From: Triglochin maritima
Lineage: Eukaryota; Streptophyta; Magnoliopsida; Alismatales; Juncaginaceae
Length of the DNA: 64,000 nucleotides
Reading direction: 5' to 3'
NCBI GenBank assembly: GCA_963682175.1
Contig: OY821775.1
Location: 34,842,053-34,906,052, forward strand
The notes below the pieces were generated by a model that was given only the letters and a program-made list of their open reading frames with translations, was not told the origin of the DNA and ran no database searches. The position numbers and the translations under genes were made by a program. Of the stretch, positions 22,728 through 32,195 are shown one piece after another. Position 1 is the first letter of the stretch. Every line of letters starts with the position of its first letter.

Positions 22728-23595
22728 AGGAGTGTTGTCTCCTGAGGGTTTTCAGCGGATATACCCACAAAATCCGAACAAGATGCATTAATCAATCTAG
22801 CTACACGACTCGTTGGACTTATTTTGTCGATCATGGGACGCGGTAATACTACTGGTCGATTCTATATATGTAATCGGTCCACACACCTAGCCTAATGAAT
22901 TATTCGTGAAAGCTAGTTAAGGACTTAAGTGAAAGACATGGGCAACCTTAACTTCTGAATGTGATACAATGTGTAAGGTCCAATTTGGTTCTTATTTGAC
23001 TTTTTTTCCTTTGGAGCATTTTATTGGTTGGTGTTTGATTCTCCCAGGGTCAGGTTTCGTGCATCATTGCCTATGAGGACTTACACTCTCACGTACACCT
23101 TCCCCCAAATATCCACATAGGGTGATCCCTACCACCTGTCTAAAGGGAGTTCGGTCGGTGCCTCCTAAGTCAGATGACTCGAGAGCACCATGCACAAAGT
23201 CCCCTCATACCTACTTTCCCGAGTGAAAGGAGCCGTGCGAGAAGAGAGAACACCACTTATTCACTTATCTACATGGGAACCAAAACCCCAACAATTACAG
23301 TTTCAAAAAAAGAGTTTAAGGGCCCCTGACTACGACGAACTTCCTTATACTAACACACACGAATTATTGACTCACTAGGTTCAGGGTGAACCTCTTTAAA
23401 TGTTTGGGTGCATCCTAACGACTCGATAAGACCTAAAGCCAGTAAACTAGATATCCTAATGGATCAAATTCAAGACAATTTTCAGAGCTTTCTTTTTACT
23501 TTGCCCCTCAACAGTTTTGCACAGGCTAAACACACGCAAAATCCACAAAACATTTTCTTTCGCAAACACATGCAGATTTTGAAAGAAATCTGAAA

Positions 23596-24161
23596 ATTTT
23601 AAAGGGTTAATTATAGTTTCCCCCCCGAACTATGCCTTGGTATCACTTTCCCCCCCCCCCCCCCCCCCCCCCCCCCGAAGTTTCAAAGTTAACAATTACA
23701 TTCCTTGAACTTTAATATTGTAACACTTTGCCCCCTTGAACTTCAAAAACTCATTATTTAACACACATTCGACTTTTTTTTTCTAATTTATTTTGTTGTA
23801 TCCCTAATACACTCCTAAACCTTTATTTACGTGAAAGTTTGGGTCAAAATGGAGGTCGGATATGGTTGGAATTTGGTTCGGATTGAGTGTCAATCGGACC
23901 CAAATTCCAACCATATCTGACCTCCGTTTTGATCCAAACATTCACGTAAATATAGGTTTAGGAGTGTATTCGGGATACAACAAAAATATTAGGAAAAAAA
24001 AGTCGAATGTGTGTTACATAATGAGTTTTTGAAGTTCAACGGGGCAAAGTGTTACAAAATTAAAGTTCAAGGGAGGTAACTGTTAACTTTGAAACTTCAG
24101 GGGGGCAAAGTGATACCAAGGCATAGTTCAGGGGGGAAAACTGTAATTAACCCATTTTAAA
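23596..24161. mobile_element. Foldback DNA transposon (MITE), 550 bp
   Basis: 23604-24153 is one long inverted repeat. The left arm starts GGGTTAATTATAG and the right arm ends CTGTAATTAACCC. The arms are about 270 bp with a loop of only about 7 bp near 23880. It is flanked by ATTTTAAA (23596-23603, 24154-24161), which extends to 9 bp (ATTTTAAAG) if one terminal G is counted as TSD. That fits hAT (8) or Mutator (9). The empty site is seen in element E near 39790. The left arm holds a run of 27 C (23650-23676) where the right arm has six G. No coding capacity. Confidence 0.85.
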
Positions 24162-24816
24162 GCACTAGGCAAGCAAAAGAAGACAAGTCACCCAAGGATC
24201 ATGGCAAGCAAATATATCAATATTAAATGCAGCACACTAACATGACCCTAACAAAACACACAAAAGAAAACAAAATCCAAAAAAAAACTCGACTATGTAC
24301 ACATGTAAAACACCCCCCCCCCCACACACACACACCAACTTCATGCATTGTCCTCAATGAATGTGAGCATGAGACTACATGGATATATGCATGAAAAATG
24401 AAAGATCTCACCAACATAAAGCGCAAAAGTAAGTTCGTGGTCATGTTGATGGACACAAACCCGAATTCCCTCAAAACTTGTGAGATACTGAAGAACGGAG
24501 ACAAATACGTGAAGAAATGGGGCCCAAGTACACAAGGGTTGGGGCCCACGATAATCAATGCTCGCTCATGGAGTCTTTTATTACACTTTTTTTCTTTTTT
24601 TTAACATGATATATACAACAACAACGATATTCTCATAATCATTTGGTCAAGGAACATCAAATGAGAACATCAAGTCATGAGGGCCAGAGACTTGCCGATA
24701 TGGGCAAACTTCACCGGTACTCGGAGTGTCATGAGGGGTGAAAGGTCAAAGCTGAAAGGCTCGAACCCCTCATGATATTGGTTGGGTGCGGGCAACATGA
24801 ATGAATGTTGTGTTGC

Positions 24817-25992
24817 CTAACTAGGGTTTAGTTGCTCATCGAACAAAACCCTCCAACCAATAGGTGGGTGCATCGGAATGAGTTCCTCAAACTCATTTGA
24901 TGGATGCAGCAGACCTGCATTACTAAGAATGGGGTTTCTCCCCAAGTCATCCAACAAGGACCTCCCACCATCATTTATATCATCAAGCATAAGCTCGGTC
25001 ATAGGTGGGTCCTTGTTGGAGTCAAGATGAAGCTCAAATGGCTCAATGGCCAAGGGACATGAGATAGAGACACCTTCTGGTATAGGAATATGATGAGGTG
25101 TCTCACCCTTAGTAGTAATCTCAACTGAATCAAGCAACGAACACTCCTTTTTGACATTCATGTTTGATGCCATCTCACTCTGTTGCATTGAAAAGACAGG
25201 CAATGAGTTCTCGCTGGGCCCACAAACATTCTCAATGGGTTGCATTGGTGTTAGGGGTGTTCGTTGATTTTGTGGTGCTTTCTCCAATTGGCGGATGAGA
25301 TTGAGATTTAAAGATTGATCTGTGGGCTCCTGTTGCCTACCAGAGTTGAACACATGAAACTCGGCAATCATGTTACCAAATGAGAGCTTCATGAGACCAT
25401 TTCTACAGTTAATTAAGGTGTTGGAAGTTGCCAGAAATGGTCTACCCAAAATCAAAGGTATTTGAGAGTGGGTGTTTGCAACAGGATTGGTATCGAGGAC
25501 AACAAAATCGACTGGAAATATAAAATCTCCAACTTTGATAAGAACGTCCTCGATAATCCCCTTGGGAATACAAATGGTTCTATCCGCCAATTGGAGGGTG
25601 ATCTTAGTTGGTTTCAATTCTCCCAAATTTAACTATTGATAAACAAAAAATGGGAGGAGGTTGACCGCTGATCCTAAATCAAGCAAAACATTACTCATGC
25701 TAGTGTCCCCTATCGTACACTGAATAGTAGGACACCCAGGGTCCTTGTATTTTTGTAGGCAGGATTGGACAAAAGTGAGCTTATATTTGCATCCAAGAAT
25801 GCTTTCTCAGGAACATTGGTCTTCCTCTTGGTTGTGCAGAGATCCTTCAACACTTTGGCATATTGAGGTATATCTTGGATGACATCCAATAAGGGGATGT
25901 TAAGCTTAACTTGCTTAAACACCTCTAATATCTTGTTCATTGTGTCACTCTGCTTTTTGGTTAATCTACTTGGATATGGAGCTTTTGGCAGG
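24817..25992 (-). pseudogene. Element B Gag-protease, C-terminal part
   Basis: Continues the B gag frame after the element D insertion. Sense order: KAPYPSRL motif and LPLLDVI-type stretch (25710-25992), a protease active site reading LLDLGS (about 25670-25690; D-L-G-A in D), a stop and frameshift near 25630, then ILGRPFLATS and CRNGLMKLSFGN, hallmarks of Athila-type retropepsin (24817-25626). It ends with PIGWRVLFDE, the GWRV module. Not functional. Confidence 0.75.
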
Positions 25993-26464
25993 TGATGCAT
26001 TGCATACATTGCATCATATGTCTTTCATTTAGATTACTTTTACATCAATAAATGCTACTAAGGTATGTGTTTAGTCTTATTTACAGAATACAGGGACCTG
26101 AATGCAATTTACCAACATTCCGAGCATAAACGTGTGCAAAAGATTCACTTCTATCATAAAGACCGAATTCAAGTTTATCGGGTTTCAATTGGAAATGCAT
26201 CCAAGCATAAAAGCATTCAAGGAGCTAATCACAAAAAGGTCAAGGACTTAATTGCAAAATGCCAAGGACCTAATTGCAAAAGAAAAGGATCAAGTTATTT
26301 TGTTGGAAAAGTCAAAAGAAAAATCAACTATAAATCTCCAACAATGGAAGGAATTAATCCGGAGCTCAAGACAATGGAAAGAAATCATCCAGACACGCAA
26401 ATAAAGATCAAATCATACCATAAACGCGTGACAAAAATCCTGATTAAATCCGACCAACGTGGGA

Positions 26465-26510
26465 GGCGAATCCGCCGCACAATACACATGATGTGCGGCG
26501 ATTCCGCCGC
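26465..26510 (+). repeat. U3 palindrome pair of element D
   Basis: GGCG-AATC-CGCC (within 26465-26478) and GCGGCG-ATTC-CGCCGC (26495-26510). The two can also pair with each other (CGCCGCAC with GTGCGGCG). The second is the exact reverse complement of both leader units at 27339-27354 and 27371-27386. Repeated in the 3' LTR at 32668-32713. Confidence 0.8.
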
Positions 26511-26599
26511 CCATTGGTCGATCCGTGTGTCCCAATTTCGTCCACTCGTGTATGGACACGTGTACTATCCAATTCTATATCTAAGTCCCTTGTAGCAAC

Positions 26600-26607
26600 T
26601 ATAAATA
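26600..26607 (+). promoter_or_regulatory. TATA box of element D LTR
   Basis: TATAAATA, about 90 bp downstream of the palindrome pair and 65 bp upstream of AATAAA, which places U3/R near 26630. The 3' LTR copy is at 32803-32810. Confidence 0.7.
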
Positions 26608-27186
26608 GACCCGAGAACGATGTAAATAGGGTCCTTGGTTGTTGTTCTTATTTGTGTACCTTAGTTTTATTAATAAAATTCTGTTCTTTTAATTCTTGTT
26701 TTAGTTTTCTTTTAATGTCTCAAGGACCTCTTCTTCTTCCTCCCTCCATGAGTTTCTAACTCTCTCCAAAGGGTGGAGGTGATGGAATTAGGGTTAGAGA
26801 ATGATGAATGCATGTTATTATTTTAAGTTCATGATTAGTGTATTTTGATTACTTGAGTTTATGTTAAGTCATTTATCTTGTAATGCTTCATAACTAACAT
26901 GATTTACAATAAGTTTCAGTAATTCTCTACTCTAAACCTAAGTCTAAACCTCCACCCCACGGATTTCTCTCTTTGTTCTTGTTTTAATTTTAATTGCTTT
27001 TGTTTCGTACTTTAGTTAATTAAACCAAAAACCCCAAAAACCCAAATTAATTCTTCTCTCCCTTCTTCCCCTCAATCGAAATCACACTAACAACGAAATC
27101 TCTCCCTCCTTGTGTTCGACCCGTACTTGCCACGTCTTCATTGACGCCGTGCACTTGCGGTATAAATTTAATTTTCATCAAGTTTT

Positions 27187-27204
27187 TGGCGCCGCTGCCG
27201 GGGA
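27187..27204 (+). promoter_or_regulatory. PBS of element D, tRNA-Asp
   Basis: TGGCGCCGCTGCCGGGGA matches 17 of 18 positions of the complement of the tRNA-Asp(GUC) 3' end and lies six bases after the LTR. Confidence 0.85.
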
Positions 27205-28644
27205 GGCGACGCAGATTTTGTGTTTTTGTGTTTTCGATTTTATCCTGTCTACCTTATGCGCGATCTAAGTATTTGAATTTGTGTAGCAGGAGACAACAGA
27301 GCGCGCGGCGAAATCCGGGAGCGTTCTGAGACACTTGGGCGGCGGAATCGCCGCATCTTCAAGAAGACTTGCGGCGGAATCGCCGCACAAGCGAGGGCTC
27401 TGGTCTTCAAATTTCTGGGGCATCGTCGGCATCTCTGGGTGGTCGCATTGAGCTACTGGAATCTCCGAGAGCGGGCGGCGAACCCGACTGAGCATTGCGG
27501 AGGTAACGTTTCTTGCCCTTCTCGTAAAATCTGAATAGTTGAAAAGTTTCCTTTCGTAGAATTGCACGTGTTAGGGTTACAATTCCATAATTGGCAATAA
27601 TTCAACTCTGACCTAAAATTGGCAAAATTAGAAAGACCTTAGTGCATGCATCATATAATGTTTTGCTTGCATTATTCTTGCTAAATTCTTGCAAATTAAT
27701 ACTTGTTGAAGATTGCTGGAGGCAAGGTACGTATCGAGGTTTTTATCGATTGCATTAGAGCATATAATTTAGTTGCATACAACTTTGCAATTGCCCCCAT
27801 TAAAAAGACCATTGTTTGACTATCTTTGCTAGATTTAAGTTAAACTATCTTAAGGGCAACTCCGTAGGAAAAGATACGGTGGGGATTTCATCACCCTCCC
27901 GTAGCCCACAAACCACAATCCTGAAGTGTCGCCTAAGCCTAAAATATAAAATCAATTAGACATTGGCCCCTAAGGACTCGGACTCAATTAAGGAGGAGAT
28001 TGGTTTGACTTGCTATGACCTGAAGCTAATTGAATTCAATTTGGTGTCTAGAAAGTGTTTTTGTGTCGACGAAAGTCTTCCAAGCGACGTGGTTGTCTAA
28101 TTGGCACCGACTCTGTCGGAAGCGCCCCCACTAGCTATACACTAAGTGGCCAACTTGGTTTGATTGGTGAGGGAGGTGAATCAAGCAAATCAATTCGACT
28201 CAACCAGTTAGGAGTCGTCTAGATCTAAGTGACACTAGGTCTAGGATTGTTTTGACCGTGCTTGTTTAGGAAATTTCTGACCAACCCTAATTTTTATCCT
28301 TTAGAGTTAAGTTTCCCTTCTCGTCTGAGTCTTCTTTTCCTTCTCATCCTTACCTTTCTTTTGTTTGTTTCCTTTAAAAAATAAAAAAATAAAAAATTCA
28401 AAAAAATTCAAAAAATAAAAAAATAAAAATAAAAATAAAAGAAAAAAAAAACGAAAAAAAAGAGTAATTAATTCTTGAAATTAAATTTGGAATTTAAATT
28501 TCGAATTTGAATTCAAAAATTGATTCAACCCGGTGCACTCAGATTTGGATTCGGGACTTGAGTAATCGACTCTCACGAGTTCATCTAGATTCCAGTCTGG
28601 AACTTAACCCCAACCCACCTGTTGCACCACCTCACTCGGATCTA
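27205..28644 (+). other. Leader of element D
   Basis: About 1.44 kb, similar to the A leader (inverted in the window). It holds the leader palindromes (27339-27354, 27371-27386) and an A-rich low-complexity stretch (28376-28470) just before the ORF. No other gene. Confidence 0.65.
27339..27386 (+). repeat. Leader palindrome pair of element D
   Basis: Two identical GCGGCG-GAAT-CGCCGC units, 27339-27354 and 27371-27386, 16 nt apart and about 160-205 nt from the LTR. Each is self-complementary in its arms and complementary as a whole to the U3 unit at 26495-26510. Confidence 0.8.
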
Positions 28645-31071
28645 ATGGGTGAGAACGTAGTGGACCCGCCTGTTGCGCAACCTATAACTTTGAGGGATCG
28701 GTGCTACCCAACGATGGCTGCTCAGCCATCGTGCATCGTCATGCCCACCATACCGGGTCGCGACTTCGAACTTAAGGCACAATACATGAGTATGTTGCCT
28801 AAGTTCACCTCTAGGGAAGACCCATATCTCTTCCTTAGAGAATTTGAAGAAATCTGCTCTCTTATGCAATACCAGCATATCCCTGAGGAGACAGTGCGTC
28901 TGAAATTCGTGCCTCTAGCACTGAAGGACGACGCTAAGAAATGGCTATATAGTCTAGCCGAAAGATCTATTAGGAGTTGGGCTGAGTTTGTTCAAGTGTT
29001 TCTAAAAAAATATTTCCCCAACCATAAGACTATGAAGATTAGGAATGAAATTGTTGCATTCGTTCAGTCTGAGAGCGAGCCGTTCTATTCCTATCTTGAA
29101 AGATTTAAAAGTGTCTTGACCCAATGCCCTCACCACGGAATTCCGAAGTGGCAATTATGCCAAATTATTTATGAGGGATTGACACCCACATCTAGGGTTA
29201 TGCTAGAATCTGTGAGCCAAGGGAACTTTATGTCCAAAAATGAAAATGATGCCTGGACTTTTCTTGAGGATTTAGCTGAAAATAGTATGCAATGGGACAA
29301 TGCTAGAACACCCATCAACCCGAGTATTGGATCTAGAATAGCGAGTCAAACCCGACCAGGTGTCTTAGCTATAGACTCCAACATAGCGGCCGAGGCAAAA
29401 CTAGCTACCCTAATGCGTAGAATGGAAAGTCTAGAACTGCAAAACCAAACCCGACAAGCATCCCCTACCCCTTGCTCTAGATGTGGTCAGACTGGTCATT
29501 TAATGGAGGATTGTGTGAACCTGGAACATGTTAATGCCACATACAACAATTTTAGAAATGATCCTTACGCATCGACCTATAACCCAGGTTGGCGTAATCA
29601 TCCCAATTTTTCGTGGACCCAACAAGGACAACCTCCTAGACAACAACAAACCCCATATAACCAAAATAATACATCATCTGGGGGTAATAACAATGGAAAT
29701 CATGAGGTTAGGTTGACAAAATTAGAAACTTTAATGACAACTTTTATACAAACAACCAACCAATCATTCCAAAGGCTAGAGACACAGGTCAGCCAATTAG
29801 CACAGATAATAGGTGAAAGAGAAAAGGGCCAATTTCCAAGCCAACCTGAGGTGAACCCCAGAACTAATAATCAATATCAACCTTATCAACCACCTTCAGG
29901 AAATAACAACCCTAGACCGGTTCAAATGGTTAATGAGGAAGGACCGTTCCAACAAATCAATGCTGTAGTATCATTACGGTCCGGAAGACAAATTGACAAT
30001 AATGTGGTAAACCCTAGAATGACTAATCAATCTAGCCATCAAGCACCCACATATGACTTGACCATTGAACCCGACGTCCAAATTGAAAAGCCCAATCCAC
30101 CTACCCAACCTGAACCTGTAGCTCAACCTGAACCTGAGCGAGTCTATGTGCCTAAAGCCCCATTTCCCAATAGACTCAAAAAGAACTCTAGTGCACAAAT
30201 AGAGAAAATATTGGAAGTATTTAAGCAAGTTAAGGTAAACATTCCACTCTTAGACATGATTCAACAAATACCTGCTTATGCTAAATTCTTAAAAGATTTG
30301 TGCACTAAGAAGAGAAAAACGAATGTACCAAAGAAGGCGTTCTTAACTGCAAACATATGCTCAATTCTTTCCAACACATCTCCTATAAAATATAAGGACC
30401 CGGGGTGCCCTACAATTTCATGTTCAATAGGAGATACGTTTATCAATAAAGCCCTTCTAGACCTTGGTGCAAGCATTAACTTGCTCCCATTTTCTGTCTA
30501 CGAGCAACTCAACCTTGGTCCGCTGAAACCCTCTAGGACAACCCTCCAATTCGCTGATTGTTCTGTTAAGAAACCGAGAGGTATAGTAGAGGACGTTTTG
30601 ATTAAGGTTGGTGACTTCATTTATCCAGTGGATTTTGTCGTACTTGATACTGAACCTATTGTAAATCCTAATCGACAAATCCCTGTAATTCTAGGTAGAC
30701 CCTTTTTAGCCACTTCGGAAGCATTAATAAACTGTCGAAATGGGCTCATGCAATTATCTTTCGGGAACTTAAAAGCAGAATTTAATATCTTCCATATTGA
30801 TAATGAGCCAGAAATAATATGCAACCCAAGTGATGTTGTGATGAGAGCACGTATTTATCAAATTTCTGAAACAAATAAATCATCACAAAAGAAAAAAGGA
30901 AGTAAGAAAAAGGGGAGTGATTCATTTACTCAACCACCATCACTCGAGCAAATAAGCGAACCAATTCAAGTGAGAAGAGTGGAATCTTTTCCTCAAGTCA
31001 ACATGGGGAACAATTCAACTGGATACATGCACCAATATGGTGTCATTCAATCCAGTTCTGATTACGGTTGA
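28645..31071 (+). CDS. Gag-protease polyprotein of element D
   Basis: 808 codons from the first ATG (28645); the frame is open from at least 28507 but without an earlier ATG. In order: a capsid-type retrotransposon Gag domain (about 28740-29310, with YPNHKTMKIRNEIVAF and a KKWLYSL motif), a CCHC knuckle CSRCGQTGHLMEDC (near 29470), a PQN-rich linker, the KAPFPNRLKK and NVPKKAFL stretches typical of Athila-lineage Gag, then a retropepsin with LLDLGASINLLPFSVY (D-L-G-A active site, near 30455) and ILGRPFLATS (near 30690). After a lysine-rich tail it stops. No RT follows and no GWRV module is present. The frame is intact, which fits a recently mobile element whose RT and integrase come from elsewhere. 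Confidence 0.9.
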   Translation: MGENVVDPPVAQPITLRDRCYPTMAAQPSCIVMPTIPGRDFELKAQYMSMLPKFTSREDPYLFLREFEEICSLMQYQHIPEETVRLKFVPLALKDDAKKWLYSLAERSIRSWAEFVQVFLKKYFPNHKTMKIRNEIVAFVQSESEPFYSYLERFKSVLTQCPHHGIPKWQLCQIIYEGLTPTSRVMLESVSQGNFMSKNENDAWTFLEDLAENSMQWDNARTPINPSIGSRIASQTRPGVLAIDSNIAAEAKLATLMRRMESLELQNQTRQASPTPCSRCGQTGHLMEDCVNLEHVNATYNNFRNDPYASTYNPGWRNHPNFSWTQQGQPPRQQQTPYNQNNTSSGGNNNGNHEVRLTKLETLMTTFIQTTNQSFQRLETQVSQLAQIIGEREKGQFPSQPEVNPRTNNQYQPYQPPSGNNNPRPVQMVNEEGPFQQINAVVSLRSGRQIDNNVVNPRMTNQSSHQAPTYDLTIEPDVQIEKPNPPTQPEPVAQPEPERVYVPKAPFPNRLKKNSSAQIEKILEVFKQVKVNIPLLDMIQQIPAYAKFLKDLCTKKRKTNVPKKAFLTANICSILSNTSPIKYKDPGCPTISCSIGDTFINKALLDLGASINLLPFSVYEQLNLGPLKPSRTTLQFADCSVKKPRGIVEDVLIKVGDFIYPVDFVVLDTEPIVNPNRQIPVILGRPFLATSEALINCRNGLMQLSFGNLKAEFNIFHIDNEPEIICNPSDVVMRARIYQISETNKSSQKKKGSKKKGSDSFTQPPSLEQISEPIQVRRVESFPQVNMGNNSTGYMHQYGVIQSSSDYG

Positions 31072-32047
31072 CTCTGAGCAAATTCAACCCCTCTACCGCA
31101 AGCCAACTCAGGTAATAAGTGCATTTATTTTATCTATGCATACATTGAGGACAATGCATGATTTAGGTGTGGGGGGGTGTTTATCTATGTATATATCTAT
31201 TTGTTTGTTTTCTTCTTTAAAAAAATAAAATAAAATAAAAAATAAATCAATGTTTCATGACATAGCTTAAGATTGAACTACCAAAACCCGAGTACAAATT
31301 GCATTGAGTTTTTGTTCCTTATTATATAGTTCTGCTTGTAGAAATTGTGACATAAATCTAAGCTCCAAAGAAATAACACATTGCCCTGTAAGACATGTAT
31401 GCACTTAAATTGGATGAATCAAATCCTTGAAGTGGTTGATAAAAAGCAGAGGTTGAGGAAAATACACCGGGAAGTGTGGACTTCTAATAGCAATTAAGCC
31501 TTGAGGAAAATAAAAGTAAAAATAAAGGAATAAAGTGAGGAAAACACATTTTGCAAAATGATTACAAAAGCCCAAGCCTTTGAGTCACTGGTCCGTAGGG
31601 GTATCTTGAAACCCGGTAACTTGAGTCTGCCAGCTCGGGATTATCGACCAAACTCGCTACACGAATGCAAAAAGGGTATAAGTGTTAAAAAGAAAAGCAA
31701 ATGTGTTGAATCACGGAAAAGGAAAAATAAATAAATACTTTAAGATACTCAAGGCCCAAAGCTAAAAGAATGATCCATGCCATGGTTGATCCAAATGATA
31801 CTTCACCACCAGAGGAGGCGTGCAAAATAATTTAAGTAATAACATGTTTAGAAGGGTTAGTAGTGTGAATGTTGGAGGAATAAAGACCAAGTCATATTTT
31901 TAATGAGTTAGATTTATATAATGAGCATGCAAAAATTCTTAGTGAGATGTATAAAGTTGAGGTAGGGATATTGAGAGCTATTAATGAAATGTTGATTCAG
32001 GATTTTGTGGGTATATCCGCTGAAAACCCTCAGGAGACAACACTCCT

Positions 32048-32067
32048 CCTCCTTGGCAACAAGGAGG
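32048..32067 (+). ncRNA. GNRA-tetraloop hairpin, element D
   Basis: Arms CCUCCUUG and CAAGGAGG pair over 8 bp around GCAA. It sits about 130 bp upstream of the PPT, as in B, F and the A copies. Confidence 0.7.
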
Positions 32068-32156
32068 TTTAAAGGCTTGTTGCACATGCTAAGTGCAACC
32101 GTGATTCCTACGAAAGTGAGTTAGGATTTCCCTGTTTTTATTTTTCTTATATTCTG

Positions 32157-32177
32157 TTTTGCTAGGGACTAGCAAAA
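32157..32177 (+). ncRNA. PPT-adjacent hairpin, element D
   Basis: TTTTGCTAG-GGA-CTAGCAAAA, a perfect 9-bp stem ending three bases before the PPT. Versions in A (11346-11366) and B (22594-22614) are recognisable. Confidence 0.65.
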
Positions 32178-32195
32178 TCTAGGTGTGGGGGTATT

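Larger units (their letters stand above)
22576..24816 (-). other. 3' non-coding region of element B
   Basis: PPT at 22576-22589, PPT-adjacent hairpin (arms 22594-22600 and 22608-22614), GNRA hairpin (22708-22727), then AT-rich sequence with a foldback transposon (23604-24153). An internal purine/GT tract (plus strand C and CA run, 24311-24335) sits next to the conserved GCATTGTCCTCAATGAATGTGAGCA region (24346 on). The end of the GWRV-type protein reads on in this strand, with stops, at about 24660-24816. Confidence 0.6.
25993..27180 (+). repeat. 5' LTR of element D
   Basis: Starts TGATGCATTGCATAC and ends TTTTCATCA. U3 palindromes at 26465-26510, TATA box TATAAATA 26600-26607, polyadenylation signal AATAAA 26672-26677. 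The 176- and 88-codon frames inside are low-complexity and recur in the 3' LTR, so they are not genes. Confidence 0.93.
31072..32195 (+). other. 3' non-coding region and PPT of element D
   Basis: In order: ACATTGAGGACAATGC box (31143-31158) followed by an internal purine/GT tract GGTGTGGGGGGGTG (31166-31179), an A-rich run, about 800 bp of sequence conserved in A, a GNRA hairpin (32048-32067), a GTTGCAC/GTGCAAC hairpin (32079-32099), a TTTTGCTAG/CTAGCAAAA hairpin (32157-32177), and the PPT AGGTGTGGGGGTATT (32181-32195) against the 3' LTR. No coding sequence. Confidence 0.75.

Noticed and set aside
23650..23676. Poly-C run as a functional tract
   Set aside because: The other arm of the foldback element has six G at this place, so it is a slippage expansion or a sequencing/assembly effect.
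26065..26595. 176-codon frame, repeated identically at 32268-32798
   Set aside because: It lies wholly in the two LTRs of element D, is lysine/isoleucine-rich without domain features, crosses the U3 palindromes, and is identical only because the LTRs are identical.
28642..28878. Minus-strand frame inside D gag
   Set aside because: Shadow of the intact Gag-protease ORF.
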